Shown here piece after piece: positions 35,898 through 46,904 of a DNA stretch of 64,000 nucleotides (position 1 is its first letter; each line of letters opens with the position of its first letter). The position numbers and the translations under genes were made by a program. This DNA comes from Hygrocybe punicea (Eukaryota > Basidiomycota > Agaricomycetes > Agaricales > Hygrophoraceae), in assembly GCA_963556145.1 (NCBI GenBank), contig OY744463.1, positions 4,464,001 through 4,528,000 on the forward strand, given 5' to 3'. Below the pieces are notes generated by a model. That model saw nothing but the letters and a program-made list of their open reading frames with translations, did no database searches and was not told where the DNA came from.

Positions 35898-37270
35898 ATG
35901 TCCCAAACCTATGACAATTTCCTCGCCTTCATCAAAAGCATCGAACCCGATGTCCGGGCGGACTATGAAGAGGCCGTTAACGCGGTCACCGTGTTTCACA
36001 GTGATGATCTCGTTATGATGGTAGACGGCAATGAGGGGATGGCCCAGCAATGGGTAAGTGGCCGCAAGAAAGCGCTGGTGAGTTTCCCGAATGATCATGC
36101 ATGTCCTAAGATAGCTCATGTTGTCCCACTAGCGTGCTTATCATGGAATCATCGCGGAACTCCGAGCTGGTGGTACGAGGCCAGTAACGCCACCACTCTG
36201 GGCCGACTGCCAATCGTACGCTAACGATGTCGAAGAATGGCTGAAAGAAGCAGTGGACCGAGAGAGGCAGGAAAAGGAAGAAGCTAGACGGCGGGCGGAT
36301 CAGGAAGCGGCTACGTGGGAAGAGGAGGCCAGATGGTTGGCAGAGGCAAAGGCATGAGTGGAGGCAGAGAAAAGGCGAAAGGTGGCAGAGGAAAGGCGGG
36401 AGCAGCTTAGATTAGAGCAGCACACACAGCACTGGACTCAAGAAGTGGACTGGGTTGAAAGGGATGGAGCTGCGTATCAGCGGCAGCTCAGCGAGGAACG
36501 GCGAGCTGAAGCAAACACATCGGTCATGGGTGATCCAGGGACTGAGTCGATTCCGGAAGGTGAAGTTGCAGTTGAGCCAGAGGAAGGCCCCATCGACCCG
36601 GCACCAGAGACACCGGCCGATGTAGAAGACGTAGATATGCCGGGAGTAGAGATCGGAGATTTGGCTGGTACGACGGTGAGTTCCTGTGTCGGTTCATTCG
36701 TTCTTTAGTCACTGATCCTGGTAACAGTTCACCGGGCCGTTTCCCCTACAAGCCTGCACCAACTGCGTCAGGGCTCAAGAGGCGTGTCAAGGCGTCACGG
36801 GCTATGTGTGCGAACGATGCCGGAGGCTGAAGAAAAGATGCACCAACATGACACATCAGACGGGCGGGGGACGACGTAAGACAGACGCCGGTAAGGGGAA
36901 AGAGGCGGCGGGTGGCACCAGGAAACCACTTGCTTTCACGACTAAACCGATCCGGATGAGGCCCGCTCGGGCATCGACAAGCAAGCAGCGGGTCGAAGAT
37001 GTGGAGTCGGAAGAGGACGAAGAAGAGGAGGAGATGGAAGAGGAGCGGCCGATGAAAAGGCCTAGGGCAGATTCCGGAGCCAACCTGTTTGACAGGGCGA
37101 TAGAGAGCTTCGGGAGCGTTTCCGCGTGACTCACATTGCTGACAGATGAATTAGGGTCCCTGGGTGCTGAGGTGAACAGGCACCTCATCCAATTCGGTCA
37201 ATGTTTCAACCGGCTTCATGTCGATCATGAACGGGTATCAGCAATGTTGGTGGCGATGAGACGCGACTAA
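35898..37270 (+). CDS. Antisense accessory gene of Ty3 element A (Zn2Cys6-like, coiled coil)
   Basis: Three exons, 35898-36077, 36133-36675 and 36728-37270, joined by two GT-AG introns (55 and 52 nt), give a frame of 421 codons on the strand opposite gag-pol. The N-terminal domain (MSQTYDNFLAF...QQWVSGRKKAL, then RAYHGIIAELR) is shared with the gene at 63231. A highly charged coiled coil follows (about residues 88-160), then an acidic linker. A cluster CX2CX6CX7CX2CX6C is encoded at 36755-36841 and fits the Zn(2)Cys(6) spacing of fungal DNA-binding proteins. Next come an acidic run with a nuclear-localisation-like PMKRPR, and a C-terminal helix ending in VSAMLVAMRRD at TAA 37268. Two in-frame TGA codons (36355 and 37127) stand where arginine fits, so this copy is a recent pseudogene. 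It lies entirely inside the element and is likely transcribed from the 3' LTR edge or its own promoter. Function unknown; DNA or chromatin binding is inference. Confidence 0.72.
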
Positions 37271-37492
37271 GAGACCGGCCGCCTTTAAAATGTAAAAAAT
37301 ATGTCTGTGTAAATAAAATAGAAATATATCTTGTATATATCAAAAAGACATTTTCAGCTTGTTCACCCAGCTAAGGAAAGCCGATGGCTCCTGAAGACAT
37401 GGGACTATTCGCATCATTTGTCGTATCGTTAGAAAACCAAGCGGAACTAAATAAAATAAGGGTATAACGTGGACAGAATATAAAGGAAATGC

Positions 37493-38930
37493 TTAATCGT
37501 CATCGGGTGAGGAGTCTATGGAGGGCAGGTACGTCGGATCATCAAGATCGTTTGAATCGGTATTGTTGGCATCAGGATATTGTAAGAAATCGTCCAATGG
37601 TATCAATATTTTTGAGTGGGTGTGGTAGGGTATGACTCGGAAAGTGGCAAATCGGGATCTAGAAACCGCACCGTTGAGTTCGGCTAATATGTAGGATCCG
37701 CCGTGAGTTTTCCTGACGATGATCATGGGTCCAAAGTACCACGGTTTTGCTTTACGATCGAGAGACATTTCGATACGTGAATTTCAGACGAGAACGAGGT
37801 TACCGGGTTCGAAGTCGAAAACTTTGATCGTGTTGGTGTATTTTTGCTCGAATTGCCGGGCGGACGCGAGCCGAGATTTGGTAAGCTTTTCTTTGACCCG
37901 CTCGAGGTCGGCTTCTCATTTATGAAGTTGTCGGGCGCGGATGACTATGAGGTCGGTCGTAGACATCGTATCTTGCGTCGGAACCATGTACGTAGCTTCA
38001 GCAAAATCAAATGGAAAAAGCGGTTCTACTCCGTGTGCGATGTAGTAGGACGAGTATCCGAGGCTTTTGTGTGTAGTGACCCATTCGGCCCAAAATACGG
38101 AATGGGTAACGGTGTGCCATTTCTTTTCATCTCCGTCACAACTTTTCATAATGGCCTCCCGGACATCTAGGTGACGGCGTTCAACGGGTCCATTCGCTTG
38201 TGAGTTATAGGGTGAGATGCGGATGTGCCGGTGTAGTAGATGTGCCTGGGCCGTCACGTGACCCAGTTCCCACGATCGACCTTAGTCAGTAGGTGTCCTG
38301 ATGTAGTAGACAGTCTCATCCTTTGACATCGACTCTGTTCCACACAATTCTGGCGTGAGCACCCTGAGAGGTCCCTCGGGACCTCTCCACTGGATACCGT
38401 AGCGGGATGCGAGAAAGTCGAGAGCTTCTATGAAGGGTTTGCCATTGTCGGTAACAATTTCCTCGAGAGCGCCCCAACGGCATAAGATATCCTTGAACAA
38501 GAACGTGCCGATGGTGGAGCTGGTCTTGCGGCGTAACATGCGGAACTCAGGGTAGGCGGACAGGGAGCAACGGGCTTGGACAATGTATCGATAGCCGCCG
38601 GATCATGGCATAAACATTGTGTCGATGTATGCCTTGCGGAATAGTGAGGCCGGTGGAGCAACAGTCGGCGGAATGTGGTGATAACGCATTTGGCGTACTT
38701 GGCACTGATGACAAGACTGGACGTACCACTTTACGTCGTGGTCGAGGTGTGGCCACCAAAAACGGTCGAGTAGCCGGGTGCAGATGGAAAATATGCCTTT
38801 ATGGCCGAGGGAGTCGTGAGCATCCTTGAGTAATTGAAGCCGGCGGTCAGGCGGTATGACGAGTTTGTGTTTTCTGTGACGGTCTTTACGCCAAAGCTTG
38901 TTATCGGTGACGAAGAATTCAAGGGCGTAT
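37493..38930 (-). pseudogene. Integrase region of element A
   Basis: From 38880 downward on the minus strand the zinc-binding HHCC part is readable (HDSLGHKGIFSICTRLLDRF; then SCHQCQ). The catalytic core includes CRWGALEEIVTDNGKPFIEA (about 38490-38430), HIRISPYNSQANGPVERRH (about 38240-38185) and SVFWAEWVTTHKS. The C-terminal part contains KAKPWYFGPMIIVRKTHGGS (37750-37690) and ends at 37493; it is an SH3-like tail, not a chromodomain. Lesions: in-frame TGA codons at about 38603 and 37783, both at arginine-compatible positions, and an inserted segment of about 150 bp (38243-38391) in the catalytic core that brings a TAA. Confidence 0.85.
38243..38391. mobile_element. ~150-bp short insertion in the integrase core
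   Basis: The integrase reads through ...SRYGIQ at 38392 and resumes at HIRISPYN at 38240, with roughly 150 bp of unrelated sequence between. The insert contains TGTAGTAG, GTCACGTGA, a second GTAGTAGA and CACCCTGAG in that order on the plus strand. The same words in the same order occur, reversed, in the insertion at 50939-51087. This suggests a short interspersed or MITE-like family. Ends are approximate. Confidence 0.5.
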
Positions 38931-40740
38931 CATAAGAACAGATGGTATTCTTTATCCGTGAGGTTCATGGGTCGGGTTAGATCTTGTAACCAAGTCTCGA
39001 CGAGGGCAAGATGAGCGTCAGCTGTGCGGGCTTTATCGGATCGCGGTATGTCAGAAATGGCTTCCTGATTTGTGTAGACGAGGACGGCCGGTAACTCTTG
39101 GAGTCGGTCGGCTGTGGCATGGCAGCGGCTGCATATGGCAATCGGTTTAGATGGCATGGGGATGGGTCGGTAGTTAACGACTTCCATAAAGAAACCGTAG
39201 GAGTGGTCGAGCCAATCATCGGAGTCGTCAATCTCCTCGGGGTCTTCTGCAGCGCGGGGGCATCTGGAGAGTCCGTCGGGTGCACCGTGTGTGGAAGCGG
39301 GTACATGGACGAGTCTAAAATTGAATAAGAGGACACCGGCTATCCATCGGTTAATCGTTGCATTGGGCTGGATGTCAGGGTTGTTGAGCATCCCTTTTAT
39401 ATATTTGGCGTCGACTTCAATGGTGAGATTGCGGACACCGATAATGAAAATCCGGTAGGTGCGGAGGGCCCTGAAGAGACTGTAAAGCTCGAGCTTGGAC
39501 TGAGAGTATCGGGCTTCGCATTCGTTCCATGATATTGAACCAAAATGATTCGGATAGCGTTTTCCGTCTGCGCGGATTTGCATGAGAACGAAGCCGACGC
39601 CAAGGACAGAGGAATCAACGGTGAGAATAACTTCCCATTCACGCATGTAGTCGATAGCGCGTAGTGCTGGCGATGTGATGACGGCGTTTTTGAGGTAGTC
39701 AACGGCGGTCTCTTCTTCGCCAAATTCGAAGGGTGTCCCTTTGCGGGTAAGGCGGACGAGGGGTCGGGAGTGGAGCGAGAAGTCTTTGATAAAAATGTGC
39801 AAGATGCCACAGATACCAAGGAAGGCCCGAACTTCGGTGAGGTTGGTCGGTATAGGCCAATCGCGAATCTTCTGCACTTTGGACTCATCGGCTACTCATC
39901 CTTCGTATGTGCATCGGTGTCCAACAACGATGACTGAGGGTCAACACAACTCGAGTTTCTTGCCGTTGAAGGTACTGCCGACATAGCGGAAACGCTGGAT
40001 GACGCGGTTGACACCTTGGAAGTGCTCCCAAATGAAACGTCGGATTGCCAGGTTCTTGGGTATGGTCTCGTAGGTACCGTCGGGTTGCTCATAGCGGGTT
40101 GGAGGCCCTTTGACGGGAATATCGTCCATATACGGAACCACAAGATGAGGGATTTCATCATGGAGGATGTACGTGGAGTCACTGTGTAGGATCTGCGGGG
40201 AATTTGTGTATCCCATAGCGATCCGCGTAAGTCGAAGCATTCCGAGTGGAGACTGAAACGTCATATAGTCCCGAGACGAGGGGTGGACGAGGCGTTGGTC
40301 GAAAGAGACGAAGAGGTCAAAGGAAGCATAGCAAGAGTGGCTGCCAAAGGCCTCGGCCAAGTGCTCGGTCATGGGCAGTACGGCGGGATCGCAGATAGTG
40401 ACGGCATTAAGCGGCTGTAGATCGTGGACGATTCGAAGGGACTTCCCATCCTTTTTCAAAACGCAGAACCAGCGGGAGCGGTATGATGAATTCGAGGGTT
40501 CATAGGTACCGGCGTTAATGTTGTCTTTGATGATGCCAATGACTTCGTTAAGGATGCCGGGTGGGATTGGGATATTTCAATGGACCCATGGGTCATGTGG
40601 TACAGTAGGAATGTGGATCGGCGGGAAGTAGTCCGTGTTGAATTGCCCTTTTTCGGATTCGTTCCAGGTGAAAGCGGCTTCTTGCGTTTTGATGATATGG
40701 TGGCCGAGTTTCTCCTCCTCAGGCCAAAGGAATCCATCTG
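38930..40740 (-). pseudogene. Reverse transcriptase and RNase H of element A
   Basis: The RT reads from about 40480 (RWFCVLKKDGKSLRIVHDLQ) through SPLGMLRLTRIAMGYTNSPQ to the active-site motif YMDD in VVPYMDDIPVKG (about 40135-40105). The RNase H follows from about 39880 (FLGICGILHIFIKDFSLHSR; LTVDSSVLGVGFVLMQ; ELYSLFRALRTYRIFIIGV) and a linker ends at 38930. The RT and RNase H parts are separated by stops at about 39938 and 39893; upstream of 40460 the frame also shifts, toward a region with weakly recognisable N-terminal RT linker. This order is standard for Ty3/Gypsy. Confidence 0.9.
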
Positions 40741-41300
40741 GATTCATCGGCATCGCGTCATGTCGTTCCTGGGTATAGCGGGTGCCGGGTGTAAAGTCGG
40801 GCAGGTGAGTCGGGAGCGTGGGTAAGTCGGCTAGCGGGTCGCCGGTGATCTCACGTATGATCCGGTATTCATTGGGAAGAGTGGTAGAAATTGGGCGGAT
40901 ACGATCGGCTACCTTCTTATACTTTTTCTTGGTGACGACTCCTTTTAGGTCCCTGGTAGGGGGGTGGTATACGAGATATAAGTAGCATGTTCAGTAGGGG
41001 CTTTGTTACAAATATTCGAAGAAGAAATAAGTGACACGGGAGCGGAGACGGAACAAGATGAAGGAAGGGTATCGGTAGTACGTATCTGATTTTGTACATC
41101 GGTCAACAATGAAATGTACTGGGCGGCAGTCTGAGGCTGAGACGAAGAGAAATCTAAATCGATAGAAAAACATAAGTCCTCTTCTAGGGGAAACGGCAAA
41201 AGGGAAGCATAGTTCGTGGTATAGGTGTGGTCGCTTTCGAGTGGCGGCTTCTCATCTCCCGGTGTGTCATTCCTGAGAGGTATCTCCGGGTCCTCGACTT

Positions 41301-41906
41301 TTAAAAATCCGGCTTTCCGGTGTTGGACCGTTCTCGTCGGTTCTTCTGGTTGTGCTCGATGGTGGGCAAGGTGACGATGGTGCCAGTGTTTGGATCCGTG
41401 ATCGTGACTTGTTGCTCTCCGTTTTTATAATCCTTTGTAAGGGCCTCGGAAAGCGTGAAGAACGGGCGGCCGATGAGGATCTCATAAGGGGCGTCGTTGA
41501 CGACTTGGACTTGTAGGAATAGATCGACGTCGCCAAAAGTGAATTTGAGGTTGGCGATCCGGCCGAGGGTGTCGTTGTCGCTTTTATTTGCTGACTGCAT
41601 CCGCATCTTCATATTTTGGAGGCTGTAACCGAGTTTCTCCCAAATATCGCGTCGCATGCCAATGATCATAGAGTCATTGTCGAGGACGCACTCGAATATG
41701 AACTTGCCATTGATGAGCGGGTAGACCGCACAAAGAGGGACTGAGTCTTGGCCGACGACGAGCAGGATGTTTTCCTGACAATGTTGGCAGGCGCGGGTAG
41801 GGATTTTGGGTGCGTGAAAATGGAAGACCTCGATGTTGTTACTCTCGGCGGTGACCTTTTTCGAAGTAGTGAGGTCCTTCATGTGATGGCGGGTGTCGGA
41901 CGACAT
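41301..41906 (-). pseudogene. Retropepsin-like aspartic protease of element A
   Basis: A 201-codon frame encodes a retroviral-type protease: AVYPLINGKFIFECVLDNDS (catalytic Asp with a D-N-D-S context in place of the usual D-S/T-G), MIIGMRRDIWEKLG, then the flap/second half LKFTFGDVDLFLQVQV and EILIGRPFF. Upstream in the same frame the sequence continues to the solo LTR border at 41951. On the other side of that LTR the frame resumes toward gag. The frame ends at TGA/TAG near 41301, before the RT linker. Confidence 0.8.
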
Positions 41907-41951
41907 GGCTAAAAGTTCTTGTTGCGAAATGCAGACTTGAGAATCGAGCGC

Positions 41952-42864
41952 TGTAGATGCGGGTTCTTGGTGGCTTCGGAACTATATAAAGAAGAAATAA
42001 AGATCCTAACCAGAGGGTGTCAGCGTAGAAGTGACGGTGGATAAGTCAGTGTCGGTAGTAGTAGTAAAAATAGAAATGGAAGTAAAGATGTAAGCCGCCG
42101 TGTAAAACTAAACAAATAACAATGAATCCGGTGATGAACGGAGTAAAAACGGACAAATAATAAAGAACCCGACGATGCCGACGATGTCGGGTACGGCGGG
42201 TTGGGTTGGGTCGGGTCGGGTTGGGTCGGGTCGGAAACAATGAATGAATATACGGAAACAACGATAAAGACGATGAAGTGGACTATAAAAAGCTAAGGGT
42301 CTACATGGACGAGCATTTGAAGGGATTAAAAGGCGATTCTGACTAAAGGGAAACGGGGACTAAGGGTATGTTATTTTGTACAGTCGTCGGGGACCGTTTT
42401 TATAGTACAGGAAACAGTAATCTACTTTCGGACATGTCTACTTCAGCCGATGGTAAGCTACAAAGAAAGGTTTGAATGGGGATGTGGAAAGGGGGGTTGC
42501 AAAGCAACGAAGGCAGGAAATGGAGGGGAAAACGAATATGCAAGGAAAAGATCTAGAAAGTCCTACATATCTCCGAAAGGATGAGGGGATGCATAAATCA
42601 AGTAAATCCGAAGTCGGGGATTGAGTCCGAAGAGATCCATCTCCTGGAATTGGAACTCTGAGGCGTTTGAGGCTGCCGGATTTAGCCCAAAAGCGGCCAT
42701 CACAAAGCGGCATGTGTCGGGTTACGTCGGTCACATTGGGTCACATCACATCATGTCACGTCGGGTTACGTCGGGTTTGAATGCAAGTCGAATAGTGGCA
42801 TCGGGTTGGTCTGGATTCGTGATATATCGAGGATACGGACTCAGAGGGACATCGACCCTCTACA
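41952..42864 (-). mobile_element. Solo LTR (Ty3 family B, copy 2) inside element A
   Basis: 913 bp, TGTAGATGCGG...CCCTCTACA on the plus strand, flanked by GCGC at 41948-41951 and 42865-42868. Its reverse complement matches 30900-32609 apart from the insertion there. Deleting it with one GCGC rejoins the gag-to-protease frame of element A. Its TATA-like sequence reads on the minus strand. Confidence 0.9.
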
Positions 42865-42868
42865 GCGC

Positions 42869-44731
42869 GCGGTCGATGATGGATTTGGCGATACCGGGAT
42901 CTTTGATGGGGGCCTGGTAGCGGTATTGGGGGTGCGACGCGGGAAGGTTCTGGGGAGTGCACAGCACGAAGGCGGTTGGCTCGGTCGGCCGCGTGTTCGA
43001 GGGGGGGACTATGGTGATCGGCTGCTCATTGATAGGTCGTTTTCTCGGCGGGTTTCACGGTGGGGACGGACGTGGAAGCGGCGGGCGGATTGGGATACGT
43101 CTCTCTAGACTTGCCTTTCGCTTTAGAGGGGATTTCTACGCCGTCGAATCTAACCCATTTACGAAGCCGCTGCACTTCGGCTTCCAGAACCTTAATCTGT
43201 TCGTTGTCATTGTCGATGTCGGACGTCGTGGACTGAAAGATGTCGGCGTACTCAGTGGTGACCTCTGGTTCATAGGTGGGTACTTCGACGGCGGAGATGA
43301 AGTTAGTTTTGACATGAGGCAGCGGGTCACGTTGGAACGGTTCTGTGGGGTTGCGGGCAGGGGGAGCGCGGTTGCCGGGGTTCTGTGCGTGCCACACGTC
43401 GAAGTGATCCTTCATATTTTTGCTGACGATAGCCTTTGGAAGATACATTCTGTTAGGCAACACGATGTGGCTGTGCTCGTTCTTGCGGCATATTCCGTCT
43501 CGAGTGTACTGCTCGCAGATGGGACAATCACATATACGATGGAACGGGTTGTCACAAAAGAGGCAGTTGAAATTGGTGAAACCCTGTCCCGCGGTGGTCG
43601 GCTCAGCCCTATTTGCACAAGGCTTTGGGGGGTTGTTACGTTTGGTGAGGGCTTGCGTGAGGACGGCGAGTTGTTGCGAAACGAGACGAAATAGGTCGGA
43701 TACGTTAGGTTCGACCGGTTCCGCTTTAGGAATGACCGGGTCATAGCGAGCAGGTGGCGGGTAGCGAGTGGCGGGTAGCGAGTGGCGGGTTCTATTGGAG
43801 TCGAGTACCGGATGGCGGCAGGCGATGTTGATGATAGACGAGAGACGGTGGATGGTTCGGCCGCGGTTCCAGCCAGCAGGAAGTGGGCGCAGTTGTGGAA
43901 GTCCTGGAAGTCGTAAGGGTTGCTATGGAAATGGTTCGGCTTTTGGTACTGCAGACGGGTTTTGATGTCCTTTTTAAGCTCGGCATGGAAGCCGTTCTCG
44001 TACGCGATGTTGCGTTCTCGAGGAGAGATTTGACTCTTGTCTAAGAGGAATCCTGAGATCCGGATGAACTCGCGGTAGTATTCGCCAAGTTCAGCGCGAG
44101 TACGGATGCCGTAACTGGTTTGGGTGTGGGTGAGACGGTCGAGATCCGCCATCATGTACCGATGATCGTCCTCCACGCCCGGGTATAGCACGAGAACACT
44201 CCTTTTGAAAGTCGCGTAATTGGTGCCAGTCGTGCTAGGCAAACTTGCCCAAAGCTCGTAATCGCTAAGGGACGCGTAGCGCAAGCTATGCTTAATGCGG
44301 CCTGCATCATCGAGGCCGGCATCGGCAGCAAGTAGCTCGACTTCTTTGAAGAAGCGGCTTAAATTGAGCGGGTTCCCGTCAAAGGTCGGGGCCGTAGAAT
44401 GACCGCGAGTGGGCATTTGTCGTGGAGTAACATGGGGAGTGGTAACGTGGGGAGCGATCGAAGATCCGGAGGTCGAAGTCATTGTTGTAATAAAATTTGG
44501 TTGAGACGGGACGGTTGTCGGGTGTATGATGGGCGGGTCAGGTAACGTGGACGATGATGGCGTGGGCGAAGACAAAGACGGGGACGATGACGATGACGGA
44601 GTTTTCAATGTCGAGAGTGAAGACATGGACGGGGGTTCTAACGAGGTCGAAGTCGGGGACGTAGGTGATGCAGGTGTCAAACTGAGATCGGATGAGTCGG
44701 GTGTTATCATAATTATCGGTATATCGACCAA
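42869..44731 (-). pseudogene. Gag region of element A
   Basis: The frame from about 44731 has a Ser/Thr/Pro-rich start and then gag-like helices (LSRFFKEVELLAADAGLDDA; YREFIRISGFLLDKSQISPR). Near 43757-43784 a perfect 14-bp direct repeat shifts the frame. In the other frame the nucleocapsid zinc knuckle CX2CX4HX4C is found (CLFCDNPFHRICDC, 43524-43565), followed by a linker ending at TGA 43026. A one-base shift in a short A run near 43040 puts the next part (PTEPTAFVLCTPQNLPASH) into the frame that reaches the solo LTR at 42868. Gag and protease were most likely one polyprotein before these lesions. Confidence 0.82.
43757..43784. repeat. 14-bp tandem duplication causing a gag frameshift
   Basis: GCGGGTAGCGAGTG occurs twice in direct succession (43757-43770 and 43771-43784). 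Fourteen is not a multiple of three; taking out one copy puts the zinc-knuckle region back into the upstream gag frame. Confidence 0.85.
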
Positions 44732-44980
44732 TTCGAGACTGTTGGATGATAGATATAAAGGGGTGTTTGACCCTGAGACAAGCGGAAGATTGTTATGTCG
44801 AGCAAGGTGGTCGGGTACTAGCTGGAAGAAGTTGTCGTCGATTGTCGGGTCGAAGGCGGCTAAAGAGAGTTCTTGTTGTAGAGTTCTTCGAGGAAGATCT
44901 CGAAGACGATGGTCAGAGGGAGGGATACGGGAAGAGGAAGCTATGGTGGTGCTAGACTATTCCTCGCGGTGGGCTCCAGA

Positions 44981-45764
44981 TGTAATGGCGAGGTCGGGGT
45001 GGCTGCGGAATAAAGATCCTAACCTGTGATGTCAGCGTGAAAGTGACAAGGAATAGTCTAGCGAGCTTCAGTATGATGATAGGATATAAATGGTAAGAAG
45101 CCGCCGAGTAAACTACTGAAATCTATCGAGACCGGTCGAAGCCGATGATGTCGGGTACGGCGGGTTGGGTGTCGGGTGACGAGGGACGTAGAGATAAAGG
45201 CGGTAGAACGACGGGGAGAGTGTCGAGGAAACCGATGAGTAATGTGTGCGATGGATTTTACTGAGAGACTAATTCTCAGAGAGAGGAAACGGGGGAACTG
45301 GTTTCTTATTCAGAGACGGCGCTTGGGCACTGTTTTTATACTACAAATTTCTGTACCTAGATTTGGACGAGAGTCCTCGGCCAATGAGAGAAAACAAAGG
45401 AGAATAAAAATGGAGAAGTAGGAAGAGGGTTGTGAGGCGACCATGACAGGGAAAATGGGTGGAAGATATAAAAACCCGTAAAAGATGTAATATACTTTAC
45501 TATATCTCCATAAGGGAGACGCTAGGCGCAAATAAGGCAAGTCCAATGTCGGGATCCCAGTCCGATGAGATCTATCTTTGATATTTGAAGTTCCGTGAGT
45601 TTAGGAGATGGACCGACCAGGTACGTGAGCGGCCGTGCTAGTCGGTATGCATCGGGTTGCGTCGGGTTGCGTCGGGTTCAAGCGTGGATTGCTAGAGACG
45701 TCGGGTTCGAGCGGATTCGTGAAATATCGAGTTTACGGCCTCAGAGGGTCGAGGACCCTCTACA
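44981..45764 (-). repeat. 5' LTR of Ty3 element A
   Basis: 784 bp, direct repeat of 34936-35728. Reading on the minus strand, the LTR end (CATTACA) is followed after two bases by TGGAGCCCACCGCGAGG (about 44962-44978), a likely tRNA primer binding site. The same TCTGGAGCCCACC word follows the LTR at 48787. Confidence 0.9.
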
Positions 45765-45768
45765 TCGT

Positions 45769-46904
45769 CCTGTTGTCTCTATCAATCATGGCATGTCCAC
45801 CTTGGTATGATGGTGATGTTGTTAGTCCTGGCATAGTGTTCAGCTTTAGCTGCTGATCTTCAATTCCCATAGCTGAAGCCAGTAGCTGAGCTGAGCTGCA
45901 GCTCCAAGCTGGCTTGACACTGAAGCTGTGGAAACACTATCCTGACATGCCTGCCCTGCTGTCAGCACTGATGGTGGTGCTGGTGTAGAGGCTCCAGATT
46001 GTGTGGATCCATATCCTTGGTATTTCCTGTACAAGTCCCATACAATTCCTCTCCCTTATAGACAATTCTGCTCAATTCTACTGATTCCACTCCAGATTCT
46101 GACTCTGGAATTGTTCCCATCAACAAGGCAATGCATATAATGACCTGGTCACCTGGAATCAGTGTGTATATACTAATGTATCATATATCTTCATTTCCTG
46201 TCTCTTAGTACATAGCATTCTGCTCCCATTTCCCTCTACACCATTCCCCTATCATTTATATCTGTGGATCTCATTGTCAGGCAGACCTTCAAGATATTTG
46301 GTCACAAGGTCCCAATTATCTAGAGACCAAATAGTCTAAAATTCTGCCCTCGCAATAAAAGCCATAGATATTGGTCTAAATATTTGCATCATTTTCTCTT
46401 TTCTGAATACATGTTCACAATGATGAAAACAATAATAAAGCCCTATATAAATGTATTTTCGGTATGCACTATTCAAGCGACATCTGTAAGATAAATTTTA
46501 ATCTGGAATAAATGTTATCACTCTCCCACGTCCAAGTAAAGCAACCAGCCAAAAAGCCATGATCGGTTGGGGTCCTTTTCCCACTGAATTCCTTAACTGA
46601 CCTCTGTATAAACCTTATTCTGTGAGGGGGGTCGGGACCCCCCTTACAGATTTAAAAAAATTCTCCATTACCATATATAGGATTTGGCATGATCCATGAT
46701 CAGGTCATGCCGACCTGGCACTATGACTCCTCCCCATCCTTCAAGATCACTCTACCTGTATATGTCTCACTGAAACAACTCACTACTGGTCTCATGCTCT
46801 CATTTATCCATTCTCATCACAGCGGCCACCAGTTGGCCAGACAACAACAGGTATGACCCAGCTTTTTTGTCTTTCTTCCATTCTTTGACTGGATGCCACA
46901 GGCC
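45769..46904. other. Spacer with a perfect hairpin, no gene
   Basis: Mostly AT-rich sequence without a supportable gene. A short minus-strand frame at 46034-45846 is Ser/Ala/Gln-rich and unsupported. A strong hairpin lies at about 46619-46653: GGGGGGTC-GG-GACCCCCC with further pairing of TCTGT to ACAGA. Confidence 0.5.

Larger units (their letters stand above)
34936..45764 (-). mobile_element. Ty3/Gypsy retrotransposon A, complete but decayed
   Basis: Direct LTRs lie at 34936-35728 (3') and 44981-45764 (5') and differ at roughly 2 percent of positions plus small indels. The element is flanked by TCGT at 34932-34935 and 45765-45768, a 4-bp duplication. Gag, protease, reverse transcriptase/RNase H and integrase follow in Ty3 order on the minus strand, and an opposite-strand accessory gene sits between integrase and the 3' LTR. 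A solo LTR of a related family (41952-42864) splits gag from protease. Several small lesions make this copy inactive. Confidence 0.93.

Noticed and set aside
36358..37129. Two separate small genes at 36358-36708 and 36806-37129
   Set aside because: They are parts of exons 2 and 3 of one spliced gene (35898-37270); breaks are two TGA codons and an intron.
30900..42864. LTR-like sequences at 30900-32609 and 41952-42864 as the two LTRs of one element
   Set aside because: They are in opposite orientation and each has its own 4-bp target duplication (TCGG and GCGC), so they are separate solo LTRs of one family.
42957..43694. 245-codon plus-strand frame opposite gag
   Set aside because: Antisense shadow of the gag frame without intron or domain signals and without a counterpart at another element.
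45846..46034. Short minus-strand frame starting MYRKYQGYGSTQSG
   Set aside because: Only 62 codons, compositionally biased, no splice partners or recognisable domain.
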